Below, piece after piece: positions 46,398 through 59,053 of a stretch of DNA of 64,000 nucleotides. The notes under the pieces were generated by a model. That model ran no database searches, was not told where the DNA came from, and saw only the letters and a list, made by a program, of their open reading frames with translations. Origin of the DNA: Aspidapion aeneum (taxonomy: Eukaryota; Arthropoda; Insecta; Coleoptera; Brentidae); contig OY755044.1 in the NCBI GenBank assembly GCA_963576565.1, positions 50,673,134-50,737,133 on the forward strand, written 5' to 3'. Numbering within the stretch: position 1 is the stretch's first letter; every line of letters begins with the position of its first letter. A program made the position numbers and the translations under genes.

Positions 46398-48399
46398 AAA
46401 AGGCAAAAAGGGATTTAACATGCAATAATAATATATGATATATTAAGAATATTTGATACAAGTTGCATAATACATGAATAAAGAAAAAATATTTATTTGT
46501 GTTTCAGTGAATTCTCTAAAATATGAATCTTTAATAATCCCTCAAATAATAAGCAGCCAAATGCAAGTAATTCTCACCAAAATAGGTACCAATGATAGTA
46601 GTAGTATTTAAATTTTGCCAGATTTTAATACAAAACAATTTTCCCTGAACTGCTGGTTTAGTGGTGCTTTAAGGGAGATCCATATCCAAATATCCATACA
46701 ATATTTAATATTAATAAATATATATCTACAAAGGTGTGCTGTTTTTAATTATTGTAATGTTTATTTTTTTTCAGAATTGAAAAAGCGTTGACGATCCTCC
46801 ATTCTTAGTTCAGTAAATTTGACTAGAGAGAAACAGCTGACTCCAAAAGCCAAAAAGCTTTATCGAAGAGTGGTAACTGAGTAAAAAATTAGCCAACCAG
46901 AGCAGGACAATCATTTCGAAAACGTCTAGAGATAGCTGACAATTTTTCCAGTCACTATAAACATATAATTAAAAGGGTAAATAATCAAACCTTATTTTGT
47001 TATGGTTACCGAACTGGCAAGATTTTTATAATACACATATCCTACCATCAGAACAAAAGTGACACATCTCAAAATTTTAATTTTAGAATTTTTACTTTTT
47101 GCGGTTTGTCACTCACTATCGACACATTGTCAAAGGAAGTCACAATTCAAATTACAAATAATAAAATAATTTATTTAAAGTTTTAAGTTACCACAGCTTC
47201 TTATGGTAACCGCAAAAGTTTTTTGCAATTTTCCAACAATTTAATTTTTTGAGCTTTTTGAGGGTGTGATATATGTGTAAAAATATTTAACTATTGTAAA
47301 CAAATACTCTTACTTAATTAATAAGTGTCATTGAGATTCATGTATATTTTGTAAATTGTATTAATAAATTTTTTTACCAAGTTTCAATCCTTTTTGTATT
47401 CCTTTTATTTAAAAAGTTAAGTAAGTTTAAATAAGAGGATTAATTAGTCACTTATTTCCTTTATGAGACATTGACAACTTTTACAGTTCAGTTGCAGTGG
47501 TTGCTTTTGGAAACAATGATGAAAACCATAATTTATTATCAATAAATAGTCTGACACGATGAAATTAGTAAAAGTTGTCAAAAACACCATAAAGGAAAAT
47601 CAGACTATAAAAAGGACCAAGAAACAGGCAAAATTAAAGTTCTTTGATTTTTTAAATCTTTAATTTTGTCTTTAAGTACTCTGTAAGAAAGTCGCAACTG
47701 TTATTAGCATATATTATCCAAATTGGTTATGCTAATTTACAACTGCAACCTTCTTGCTTAGTATGGAAATCTTGGCCCTTTTTGTAAAAACCTAAGTATT
47801 GATTCCAAAAAACAAATCAATATTTTGTTAAGAGTGCCATCTATGTCAAACCTAAGAACTAATCAAAATGTTTGGCCGCACAGTTTAAGGTGCCTGTAAT
47901 ACTCTAGGTACGTTCAGATACCACGTCGGATATAGTCGGGCGCGCTCAAATCCGTTCAGATTACATACTGGGTGAAAGTTACTCTCGTTCATATTGGCCG
48001 AAAATAACGTCGGGCGAATCGCCTTTTACACCCTTCTCTATGAGGTGGGTGACAAACGCTCGCCTTGCGCAGTAGGTATAAACCAACCCCCCAATTTTTT
48101 TATTTTTTGTTTTATATTTTCGAAAACATATTACATCAAAGTAATAAATAAAATAATCAAATTTTACTTTTTCTTGAAGACAAAAAACACTTGTTTGACT
48201 TTTGACAGGTGAGTTATAAGTTTCTTTAGAAGGGTTAAGTCCCATTTATCGAGACCATTCAACATGGTTACCTCTGACAAGAAACCCACATAAAACCATC
48301 ACAAAAGTTCCTATTTTCAAAAGATTGTAAAAGCCAAGTTCGTTATGCTTGGGTTTGTTTCATATCCCGTATAGAAAACATTAAATTTAGTTACCTATT

Positions 48400-48740
48400 A
48401 GCTCACACTACACTGGGCTGGGTTTTCGGTCGAGATGGTCTTATTTAAAAATGAACAAAATCCACCGAATGCAACTCAAATAAAAGGGTGGAAGTAGATT
48501 TCAAAAATTAGAGTTTAAGAAAAAATATGGCGTGTGTGATATCAAACAAAAGGTAATTAAGTCTGGATTTAAACAAACTACATTTTAGTTTTTTGAAAAA
48601 AAAAATGGTGGGGGTAGATTTCAAAAATTAGAGTTTAAGTCAAAACATGGCTTGTGTGGTATCACACGAAAGGTAATATATTTCAGTTTTTAGTTATATT
48701 AGCTCACACGCACACTATAACTATAGTACCTAGTGTCAGC
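48400..48740 (-). mobile_element. Inverted copy of the 2413-3126 repeat element
   Basis: Starts AGCTCACACTACAC and ends ACTATAGTACC then TAGTGTCAGCTTA. It holds two of the TTACCTTTYG/AAACTCTAATTTTTG units (inverted) and lacks the CAGA tract. Confidence 0.7.
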
Positions 48741-50037
48741 TTAGGTGCCCATAGATTGACAGAGTATTTTTCTTTGTGGGATTTTTGCTAGGGTATGCTT
48801 GATGGTTTACCCATAGTAACATAGCACAATGGAAAAAGTTAATGTTTTAAAGCTCCATTTTGCCATAATCAGCTGGCAGAGAAAAAAAAACGAAAATACC
48901 AAAATTAACCCTAAAATTCCATTTTTTGTTATGTTGCTGTGTAAATCGACCCTCAAAACTGTATTGGTTACAGGTTTCACATCGCTCCATACAATGAAGA
49001 CAATTGCCTTAGGAATAACCCTTGGCAGTGTGAGTTGTTTTTAGAGTATCAAGCAGTTTTTCAAGCAGAATCCTCTTGCAGCGGCACTCCTTTTAGGAAA
49101 ACACTCTTTCAGATGCAAATGGATCCTGTATAGAATTTCATTTTGACTGTTTAGCTTCTACTTAGGAGAATGTAGAGAATGGATTTTTATTTGGACTAAT
49201 TGTTATAGGAATATAAATAATATTATACCTAGATATTACTTTGTGCTTTCAAATTAAAATAATAAGACATTTAAACTATGTATATTTGTATTCTTTATTT
49301 AATAGTTGATAATGTAACCATATAAAGAGGTTTGATATAATGTAATTGAAGATCTCTCAACGCCCCAGCAAACACTTTGAGAATTTGTCTTCTTTCGCAT
49401 TCTCACTTTTTTCATACGCTATTATATTATATTATATTGCAATGTATGTACATATAACTATTAATTTTCAAATTTATTTATTTCCTTTCAAAGTGTTGAG
49501 CAGAGGAACCTGTATTGCTTGTACAACAAAGAAAATAAATTTACAGAAAACACAACTTTTAAATCTAAAACAAAACTTTATTTCTCTAATAAAACTCTCA
49601 GCCACCAAAAGTCGCCCAAGTAACACAAAGTGGACAATATAGTTTAAAAGCAAAAACTTTGCTGTGAAAGTGTTGTCAGAGCTTAGTTTTTGCTGTAAAA
49701 CAGCTAGTTGTGGTTTAGAAATTATTTTAGCTATAGAACCTCTCTGATATCAGGTGTTTATGGGTGAAATGGCTTTTGATGTAATATTATACAGGACTTG
49801 CTCTTTTAAAGTTAAATAATTGCTTATAAGCATGCTAAAATTTAGCTAGCTAAATAACATACATTTTAAGCTCTTATTCCTATTATTTAGCTAGAAAAAG
49901 TAACAATTTAGCAATTTTGTATTTCAAGCTGTTTATTACAAAACTTTTGAACAGCCCCCAAAAATGCTTGGCCAAAAGAGCAGTGCGATTATGACTCTTG
50001 AAAAAAGGAGATTTATTGTCATGCCTGATCCAAGGTT

Positions 50038-52076
50038 CGTAAAGAAACCGGTTGTGTGGTAACTCCCAGCCAATGACGCGGCATTTTGCCTGTTCCACGG
50101 TCAATAAAGAAAGACCTATACGTTACATTATGAGAGAAAGAGAGATAGGTCTATTTAAAAGCCGAAAAAATACCAAAATTTATTACAAAATTAAATCATT
50201 TAAAATTTTATGATAAAAATTCCAATAGTTTTATAAATATCAGATTCAGGACACGATTATAAATAATTTTCCTACTCTCTTGTTCAATTTAATGAAATTT
50301 TTTACGCCGAACTCTAAAGCAAACTAGCCACATATTATTGGTTTTTTTTGGTGGGTAGGAAATAACTAAAACTAGATTTTTTTGTGTAAAATTTATACAA
50401 AAAAATTAAAAAAAAAGGAAGTTAAAATGACTAAAAGTCAATAAGGCAGTAAGGGATTTTTTTTGATCACCCCTACAAAACGCATTTTCAAGAAATATCA
50501 TAAAAAATACATCGACTGTAACGCAAGGCTAATATGCCCTCCCTCCTGCTTGAGCGTTATACAGAGTGTTCCAAGTTAAGTGTCCACCATTGCTAACTTT
50601 TTTATTATAAAGATAGAAAAAAGTTTAAATTGGCAAACTAGTAGAATTTTTAATGCTGTTTAAGATACTTAAATTTTTTAAAAATAGAGCATCGGTTTTT
50701 GGTTTTTTTCAAAAAACATTTAAAAAAATTTATATATCCTGTATTTTATATTTTTTTCTGATAGGCCTTTTAATTCTAAACAATTTTATTTAAAAAAAAT
50801 TTGCCTAAAGTTTAAAATAATAACGAAGAAATTTTAAATTGAAAATTACGTAAGTATTTTAATTTTAGTTGGTAGCAAGTAGTCTAAGCGTAATTTTTAA
50901 TTTGGAATATTTTCGTTATTTTTAACTTTGAGAAAATAAATCAAATATTTTAAATAAATTAACAGCAATATTATTTTCCTCAATTTTTACGAAACTTTTA
51001 AATTATTTTTTTTTTAAGTTTAATTTTTTTCATGAAGAGGTAGGTATGCTGTGTGTTCACGCAGCGGGTAGGAAGAGTGGACTGTATGGAAGGAATTACC
51101 TGTGTAACATTGATCGGAAAGGAAGGGTGAAAGTTATGCCATGCCAGGAAATCTACAACTGCTTATTGCTAGGGCACTTACCGAGTCGATTTTCTTGTTA
51201 TTCTTCTGCAGGGCCCTGCTTACAGCATCATCATTACCAAGTTGATTGAAGGTAGCACTAAATAGTCATTAGCTTTAGTTTAAAACCCGGAAAATGTTGT
51301 CACTTCGTTGAAAAGTAAGGAAGAACGGAAAATATGTCCTTTTTAGAGACCGGACATGTTGGAATCTCTCTTGATCCTGCGCATTGCGTTCAATGTGCCC
51401 AAATATATTTAGACAGTTGCGGGTAAGAAGGAAATACGCGGGAGGGAACAAAATAGGTATAAAACTTAAAATTAATGGAAAACGCTTGTGCGTGAACACT
51501 GTGTAATAGGTACATCATTTAAGAACTATTTTTAGCATCAGGCGCCTTAAAAACAGCCAACAACATTGAGTATTTTTTAAACTATTAGTAATTTTCTATG
51601 TGTATATAAAGTTCATTTCATATTCTTTGTCCTGGCCTATACTGATTGTGATGATAACTATCAAAAAGTTATCTTAAAAATTATGTGTTGGTTGCAGATA
51701 TCAGATGCAGTATAGAGAGAAAACCCATACCCCCAAGGTCTATGTCCCAGCTCCCCTTGTAACCTTGTATGACCCACATTGTATGGGTAGAAAACAACCG
51801 ACACAGGAAAATGTGTGTTTGTTAAAATTTTTAATTATATTTAAAAACTCACCAGTTCTTTTAGTTAGTTTTTAATATATTTATAGTAAGAACGTAATAG
51901 GTATTTAAACACTTACACGACGAAAAGACCCAAAATGTACAAAATTTCCTCGCAAAAGACGAAATTTCGATATAAACAGCGTTTGACTGCTGATTTCTAG
52001 CAAAACTGTGACGTAGCCCTGACGTCACGGCCCGGCCGCCTAAACACCGAGTTACGCAACCGGTTTCTTTACGGAC
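50038..52076. repeat. Inverted GTAAAGAAACCGGTTG ends, 2 kb apart
   Basis: GTAAAGAAACCGGTTG at 50039 and its inverse at about 52059-52075, each extending a few bases more (TGTGG..AACTC; CGTAACTC). Possible TIRs of a non-autonomous element. The interior is AT-rich with no coding signal. Confidence 0.5.
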
Positions 52077-53244
52077 CGTGTCTTCTGTTTGTTCTTTTCT
52101 TTCACAGATTAGGTAAATAAGTATATTTTCTTTTCTAACCTAATCTCTGGTTGTGTGTTGTGTTTTTTATTTAAACAAGCAATTTGATGTTTGTTTAAAC
52201 AAATGTCCACTCACAGCCATAAAAGATAGTTATTTGCCCATCTTTTAGAGTATCCCTTTATCTTTGACAGGGAACTAAAGTTGGGTAAACAGTGACTGGT
52301 TCCTTGAAACCCTGGTGCGATGCCTTGTCAGGGGGCACACAATGAAGCCATTACAAGGGGTTCCTGCCTGGTACTTATCAGTCCTGAGTGAACCTTAAAA
52401 GTGCTGTCAAAATTTTTTCATCAGTCTGTCTGTTTTTTGTTGTAACTCAAGGGCTGGTGTATATAACAACATAATGCACCATGGACAAACATAATGCTTG
52501 ATTTTGGTACATTGGTCCTCCATTTTTCTGCCTGCTTAGCATTAATAGATGTTATATAATTAAGCACTAACTTTGTCATCATTATGCACTATGTGAGCTG
52601 CCGACAGCAAGTGTACAAATTTTTTAGTAAGTACTGTAGAATTGGTTTAACTTAGCACATAATCAGGCCAGGCTCTCAAAAAGGTATGGACCCACTTGTG
52701 TAACCCATTGTATTGGGCCCTTTAAGGTGCTGCACCCTGGGCATTAAGAAGCCAGTTTATTAGTTGAATAACTAAATAAATAAATTTCTTGTTTTTATTT
52801 ACCTAGTTACCTTAATAACAAAAATTTCCTCTACCTATTCCTACTAAGGCCTGCCTTACCAGTGGTGATCCCAGAGAGGATGGAGGCGATCACCTCTCCC
52901 CCTTTTTCTAGAGAACTTTAAATACAAAGGGCACATTCTAGTGTATTACATAACTAAGTAAAAAACTATTTTGGTAATTGTGTAATAAATATGGTTTCTC
53001 AAGAATTTCCATTTATTTTAAAGAATGTATTTCGAAAAATCCTTAGAGGTACAAAAAACTTTTATTTTGGCATGTTAGAAAAAAAAACATTTTTTTGTAA
53101 AAGAAAACCATATACTGCCTAATTAATTTTTTAAGTCTATACAATGTATGTTCAAAAAATCTAAATTGTCCTCCTTTTTGTTGTATCTCTGGAACCCTTC
53201 TGTTGGACCACTCACCAATGTAATACACATTTGATACAATGGTG

Positions 53245-53385
53245 TATTGAATTGAATAAATCTTTATTAGCCAATCATGCTATTTCAAATTACAAACATT
53301 AATATAAAAACATAGATTTAAATGTTAATGTTAATACATTCACCGCTATTTCTATAACAATAATTCCAAACTTATTATTTTACAT
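53245..53385 (-). repeat. LINE 3' tail, minus strand
   Basis: Inverse of 29570-29705, with the GAATTGAATAAA tail and the same TAAATGTTAATGTTAATACA region. Confidence 0.6.
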
Positions 53386-54261
53386 TCATGGGGGTTGGGA
53401 GGCAAGAGGGGCCCCTTTCTTATTAGATTTTTTTAGATTATGAATATGCATAATAGCACCAAGGTAACCCCCAGGCCTGTCGTAAGAGCTAACTAAAGAA
53501 ACCTTGACCCATGGGTAGTCTGGTAACGGACAAGCTTTGACCAGTAGGTAAAAAAATATAGAACAGCTAGTGCAGGCACATTGTGGCTCTCCGTACCCTG
53601 TTGATTGTCAAAAGGTATGGTATATGGAGTGCCTATTTTGAACTAACAGCTAGTGCAGGCACATTGTGGCTCTCTGTACCCTGTTGATTATGTCAAAAGG
53701 TACACCAGTGCTCTAAGGCTATAATTATGGCATTATGTGGTATATCATGACTAAGTTTCTGGCCTAAAATATATTTTGAAGTCTACTGGGTTCTATTTAC
53801 TAGATAGAATTTAAACTGTTATCCGAGTCATACACAGTAAGTACACAGCACAACATACCCAGAAAGGCATGCCTACGTGCCAGGTTAGATCCTTTAAGGG
53901 TGCTAACCGCCACTACCGTACATTCATGGTAATAAAGCAAAGATGTTTAATTCCTTGTACATTATATAATTTAATTTTAATAATTATAAAAAAAAATGTG
54001 TAAAATGAGTAGGAGTCAATTGCAAGCAGACCCCCTTTTTGGCTTCCTTGCTGACATTCCCAAGGGCTGGGCAAATGGGCCCCATTCTGGTTTGCTTTCT
54101 GGACTTTGTACTTCATTTCTTTTAGCTGCTTCTAAAATTAAAAAATGTAAATAAAACTTTTTTACCTAAAAATTAAAAAAAACAGGGCAATCAATGTGCC
54201 ATGCTTTTTTCATTTTTTCTTACTTGGGACAAGTGAAAATTAGTAGTCAAGAGTGTGTTTA

Positions 54262-54365
54262 GCGAGGGGTGAACAGCTAACCCAAAATGTGTACACCGAT
54301 TGTGAAAATCCACAATCTTTTGCTAAGATTGTGAGGGATTGTGGCAAGATTGTGAGGGGATTGGG
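54262..54365 (+). mobile_element. Partial GAGGGGTGAACAGCT MITE
   Basis: Left part nearly identical to 54964-55060. The right end is missing. Confidence 0.6.
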
Positions 54366-54963
54366 GACGGCATAGGGGGGCTGTCCCATCAAAATTCTTG
54401 TGACCAAAAAAAAAAAAACAAAAAGGTCATCATGTCTATAGCACAGATCACCTTGATCCGTGTCTATAGTTTCCTTTGCCGCCCTCTTAATTTACTTTTT
54501 TTTTTTTTATTAAGATTTCATAATTTAATATATAGGTACCAGTTTTAATATTAATTTTAATATAGATATTGAATTTCTTAAACATAAGTACTGGTTGATT
54601 TATAAATTTATGGCAGTAAAGAGCAAATCTGTGATAACTTTTAGTCGATTGAAATTTATAGAGCTAGGAACAAGAGCATAAAATTTATAACTGTTTTTCA
54701 AAATTTTATATTTGTACTATTTGTACTTGTATGATTAGTATTTTTATGATTTGCATTTTTCAATTTTAACTTGGCTTTGTCTGTGCCTCGTCCGCTCAAG
54801 TCTTGATGATTTGATTTGGGCTTTAGTGGGCCAGGCACTGATATAGCATTCTCTGACATATTATTGTCATGATTGTTTTTCCTGTAAGTGGTTTTTTTTA
54901 ACTGTTGGAAATAAAGAACTATTTATTTTTTTTTTACTGTTACCGGCCCTGCTACTTAATAAC

Positions 54964-55156
54964 CGAGGGGTGACCAGCTAACCCCAAAATGTGTACACCG
55001 ATTGTGAAAATCCACAATCTTTTGCTAAGATTGTGAGGGATTGTGTACAGATTGTGAGGGATTGTGGTGAGATTGTGAGGGATTGTGACTGATTGGGAGG
55101 GATTGTGTAAAGATTGTGAGAAATGTGTACACCGATTGTGAGAGCTGTTCACCCCT
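54964..55156. mobile_element. GAGGGGTGAACAGCT-type MITE with internal tandem repeat
   Basis: Ends GAGGGGTGACCAGCT and AGCTGTTCACCCCTT. Inside, 55019-55125 repeats AGATTGTGAGGGATTGTG about five times. Confidence 0.75.
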
Positions 55157-57733
55157 TGGTGTTTAGTAAAAAACAGTCAAATCAGAATGTTCAAAAAAAA
55201 AATAGTGTTTCTCAATGACAAATTATGTCATGACACAATGTTTGAATCCATCAGATCAAAAAATATTTTTTTAATCTCATTGGTTTGAATGACACTCTGT
55301 TTTTTTTTACTTCAAGTCAAGCGGCTTTAGTAGTCTGTTTATTTAGACTTACCTGATTCCAAGCAGAGTGCACCAGTGTCAATTGCCAGTACCAAGCACT
55401 GTGGGAATTCTCCCCTTGCAATTACCAATTACTGAGAGTGTGTGGGGTCTCATTTAAAGAACTTGGACCAAGCTTGTATGTTGTCATGTTATTATATTTT
55501 TTGTATAAACAGCCTTACAGTTTCCTTCTGTAATGATATCTTATGTCATGCTATGTCTTATGATATGCTATGTTTCTGTATAAACCCAGCTTAAGGGTTT
55601 CTGATGGCGATGGCCAATACAATGTTTTTTGCTTCCCACTGGTGGGGTACTGTGGTAGGGCACGTAATAACTTTATCTTCTAACGTTCGCACTATTTTTA
55701 ATTGAAATATTTGTTTATTTTGTTGTTGTGACACCGCCCAAGATGAAAGATAACATCTGTGACTCTTCTTTTTTTTTCGTATTACCTATTGGGCCAATTG
55801 TTAGAAGGCAAGTTAGCTAGAAATCAACATTATTTAGGCTTAAATATTAAAAAATAGTTTGTCTAGAGGTAAACTGCTGAAACCAATGAGACGGCCGAGG
55901 CGGCCATGATGGTTTTCCAATTTATTTTTCTTTAAATTTATGGACTAAAAAATATTAATTTGCAGGGGATCCCGGGCCTAAATAAATTCTAGAAAGTGCT
56001 AAATTCAATAAAATATGACTAAGAATTGATTTATCAGGTATTTAGAGGATAATTGTAATAAAATAATTTCTAACCTAAAAACAAACACCGAAAAAAAACG
56101 TTTATTATTCTGAATTTTCGAGGCGCTTGCGTTTTGACGAGCCATCTTGACCTGTTTCATCAGAAAAGTTAACCTGGCAAACATTTTGACGATGAAAACC
56201 GCCTTTTTTGCGCGATTATATCACAGTAGTGTAGAACATAACAAGTTTTTCTTCAGCCATTTTAGTAAAGTCTCTGTCCATTACAGGAAATAGTTATTTT
56301 GCAATAGTTGCCATTGTTTCTTGTTTATTTCTAGACAAAATTACTTTAATGTTAACGTGCTATATTTTGGAGCTCTTATGGACACCTTGAGAGCTAAACA
56401 AAGATTGCCTAATCAGCAACGACAACACTTTAGAAGCTGCTTAGCTGTGAAACGGCATACAGCTGTAATAGCTATTTTACATTCAGTTTTGCTCTTAAAG
56501 GGTTTTGGTAGCTGTTTTTCAGCAATTTGTGTTACTTGGGCGGGTACTCCAAAAGACTGTCTATTTCCATTTTTCAAAACAAAAAAACACTTATTTGTGT
56601 TTATGTCAACTCTACTAAATAAACTGTAACAAATTTTTAAATCTGATCAAATTTTAACAAGAATTTAAAAATATATATATTTTAAGGTTATGTTTATTAC
56701 ATCCATACCGTTTACAAAGGCAAGACGTCCGGCGATTTACCCATGACGTCATTCGCTCGGCAAGACGTCTCGCCCGACGTTTCAATCTGAACGTACCCCT
56801 GGTCTGCAAAGCGGACCGAACCGTGGTCTTCTGTGTTTTCAGTACACTTGACCTACTTTCATACATGGCCGCTAATGTTCGCCTGCTAAAGTATTTCCGG
56901 ATATTTTAAGTGTTTAAAATTCAATCATAAACGGAAAATTAATAACATAACATAAATTATAAACTAGAATATTAGTGCCGTAATGTGAGAGTAACAAATC
57001 TCTAGAAAATCATATGTGGAGTGATAAAATCACGGTCTTAAGACAGATAACCTAGTGACAAAATGTAAACATTGCACTTTAGACACAAATTGTCTAAACA
57101 ATACAGGGTTCTACTACGTTATACCTCGCTCGTCAAAACGCCCTATATAACGATTTTTTTGTATGGAAATGATTCTTTGGACTATTTTTAGTCGATTTAG
57201 ATACGGGAAATTAAAAAAAAAAGTATGGTTTTTTTTTAAATAATTTTTTAAAAAACGTTACATAGTGATTTTCTCTGACTTGTTTTGGTTGAAAAAAATC
57301 AATTTCTATCACTGCATCGTCAAATTTTCGACATAAATTTGTAAATTAGCTTAGGATTAATAATTTAACAATTTTAAATTAATTACATACCTAGATTTTC
57401 GTGTTTTTTCCCGGTTTTTTCACATAATTTGAAAATTTGTACACTTGACCTTCCCACAGATGTTTTGACACATTGATAGAAATTTTTTGCTGGGCCAACT
57501 GTTTCCGGGTCATTCGGCCATATCAAATTTCCCAATTCGATTTGCTTACGCTGACTTACCCTCAGATGCACCGTAAGCACTTAAGCGCGATCATGGGTTT
57601 AATCGCGATTAAGTCCTTGTTGCTCACATACAAAACAACAAAGATTGAAAATGGATTAGCAAAGCCTTGTTACGGGGCATCTGAGGGTTAAAGGCCCAAA
57701 TTATAGGAAATTATTTATTTAGAACTATTCACC

Positions 57734-57756
57734 AAGAATCGGCGCAGCCGATTCTT
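57734..57756. repeat. Hairpin left of the array
   Basis: AAGAATCGGC-gca-GCCGATTCTT, perfect 10-bp arms. Confidence 0.9.
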
Positions 57757-57771
57757 GCTTATTGCTTGTGC

Positions 57772-58095
57772 GGTACGGTTCGGTTCGGTTCGGTTCGGTT
57801 CAGTTCGGTTCGGTTTGGTTCGGTTCGGTTCGGTTCGGTTCGGTTCGGTTCGGTTTGGTTCGGTTCGGTTCGGTTCGGTTCGGTTCGGTTCGGTTCGGTT
57901 CGGTTCGGTTCGGTTCGGTTCGGTTCGGTTCGGTTCGGTTCGGTTCGGTTCGGTTCGGTTCGGTTCGGTTCGGTTCGGTTCGGTTCGGTTCGGTTCGGTT
58001 CGGTTCGGTTCGGTTCGGTTCGGTTCGGTTCGGTTAGGTTCGGTTCGGTTCGGTTCGTTTCGGTTCGGTTCGTTTTGGTTCAGTTAAGTTGCGTT
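57772..58095 (+). repeat. (CGGTT)n array, about 60 units
   Basis: A pentanucleotide array that opens three long artificial reading frames (repeating RFGSV). It becomes irregular at the right end. Confidence 0.97.
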
Positions 58096-58126
58096 TGGTT
58101 TGGTTTTAGGTTAGGTTTGTTGGGTC

Positions 58127-58179
58127 TTAAAGTAATTCAGCAGGAGTCAGCGCAGCCGACTCCTGCTGAATTACTTTAA
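58127..58179. repeat. Long hairpin right of the array
   Basis: TTAAAGTAATTCAGCAGGAG.. pairs with ..CTCCTGCTGAATTACTTTAA, about 24-bp arms with one mismatch. The loop is gca, as in the hairpin at 57734. Confidence 0.9.
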
Positions 58180-59053
58180 AACACAACCAACCTAATCTAA
58201 GATCGACCCAAACCGAACTGCTGAATTTCTGTAAATCATCATTATCATAATTGTTTCTGCATTTTTTTCATTATAAATGCTCAATAGTCGATTTTGGACG
58301 ATTTTACGGAGTCAAAAATGCGCGACAAATTAAAATGTTGGAGCAAAATGTAAGGTCGAACGTTAGATTTCAAAAATATGGTTTAAGCATTTTTCTATGC
58401 GTAAATACATTTCTAAAAAACCATAACTTTTTATCGCCTCTTGCCAGACAGTTGGTCACCTTATTTTTGGCTAAATTACCATTTATTTAAAGCTCAGTCG
58501 ATTGTGAGCCGTCCCTCTCTTTCTCGAAATACGTCAAATAAAATCTTTCTATAGCAATTTGTATGAGTTTTTACTAATTTTTTAATTTTGAAATTTCTAA
58601 AAAAAATGCGAAAAATCCGCATTTTTTTTTCTTGAAAACAGTATAAAACGACCTCAACTTATCATTAAAAAAAGAAACACCCATTTTCAAGCATCGAGGT
58701 ATAACGTAGTAGACCCCAATACAGTATTTTGTTATTATTTTTGACTGATTCTATATTCCTTGATAGATCTTTTATCATGTATCAAAATATAGACTTGCTG
58801 GAAAATCATTTAATATGGAAAATAAGTTAAAATGAGACTGTATGCATAACCAACTTTTAAAGGTAAGTTTATATGCACATTCTATATGAAATACCACCAA
58901 TACAAGTGTGAAACTTTTACTAGTTAGGGCTAGCATTTATTTTAACCATAACAAGTACCAAAAATAACTATCAGGTCTCTAAAACTTCCCTAATTTAATA
59001 TATTTACATCTTAAAATTACAAATGAGTAAAGGTCAATTTTTGTAACGTAACA

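Larger units (their letters stand above)
47907..56797. mobile_element. Possible TIR element with GGTACGTTCAGAT ends
   Basis: GGTACGTTCAGAT at 47907 and its inverse at 56785-56797. Both are followed 4-6 bases in by ACGTCGG. Flanks (CTA; CCT) do not show a clear duplication. 8.9 kb, without a recognised transposase. Confidence 0.5.
45395..56835. mobile_element. 11.4-kb insertion with 8-bp duplication
   Basis: CTTTCAGT (45387-45394) and TTTTCAGT (56836-56843) flank it; the left LTR of D has one TTTTCAGT at this site. Ends begin CA and finish TG, with little TIR left (CATAACATATT; CACAGAAGACC). hAT or P-type by TSD length. It contains further repeats but no recognisable transposase. Apart from the pieces listed separately, I see no genes in it. 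Confidence 0.7.
57107..58716. mobile_element. TIR element with pentanucleotide array
   Basis: TIRs of about 22 bp: GGTTCTACTACGTTATACCT at left, and GGGTCTACTACGTTATACCT inverted at right. 8-bp duplication CAATACAG at 57099-57106 and 58717-58724; the intact site is at about 30440. 1610 bp, no transposase. Confidence 0.88.
10881..59053 (-). mobile_element. Ty3/Gypsy element D with ~2.86-kb LTRs, split by nested insertions
   Basis: The internal region is 30776-36178. Its 3' LTR is split into 10881-12694, 13413-13640 and 29942-30775. Its 5' LTR is split into 36179-37487, about 38896-39249, 44800-45394, 56844-57106 and 58725-59053. Removing insertions and their duplications leaves 2876 and 2850 bp, in agreement. 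The LTR begins TGTGACAACAC and ends TTTTGTAACGTAACA, with GAGT/GAAT outside and the same satellite on both sides. Coding order is gag, protease, RT, RNase H, integrase, with no env. Long LTRs and a tRNA-Lys site recall Ulysses of Drosophila and Woot of Tribolium; this affinity is inferred. The element was about 11.1 kb. Confidence 0.9.
36179..59053 (-). repeat. 5' LTR of element D, interrupted
   Basis: Segments 36179-37487, 38896-39249, 44800-45394, 56844-57106, 58725-59053 (about 2850 bp). Each junction matches an uninterrupted stretch of the left LTR. Small deletions relative to the left LTR occur near 36345 and 37398. Confidence 0.88.

Noticed and set aside
46791..46882. Short stretch LTREKQLTPKAKKLYRRVV resembling part of THAP/P-type proteins
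   Set aside because: Only ~20 residues, followed by a stop and no further matching motifs; too weak to call.
55889..55915. GGCCGAGGCGGCC as a cloning scar
   Set aside because: Single SfiI-like site in ordinary surroundings; no vector sequence nearby.
56110..56285. Minus-strand coding-like stretch (KMAEEKLVMFYTTV.. KRKRLENSE)
   Set aside because: One internal stop, under 60 codons, and no family recognised.
57755..58179. Three long overlapping reading frames of repeating RFGSV
   Set aside because: They come from a 5-bp repeat that lacks stops in every frame on this strand; not genes.
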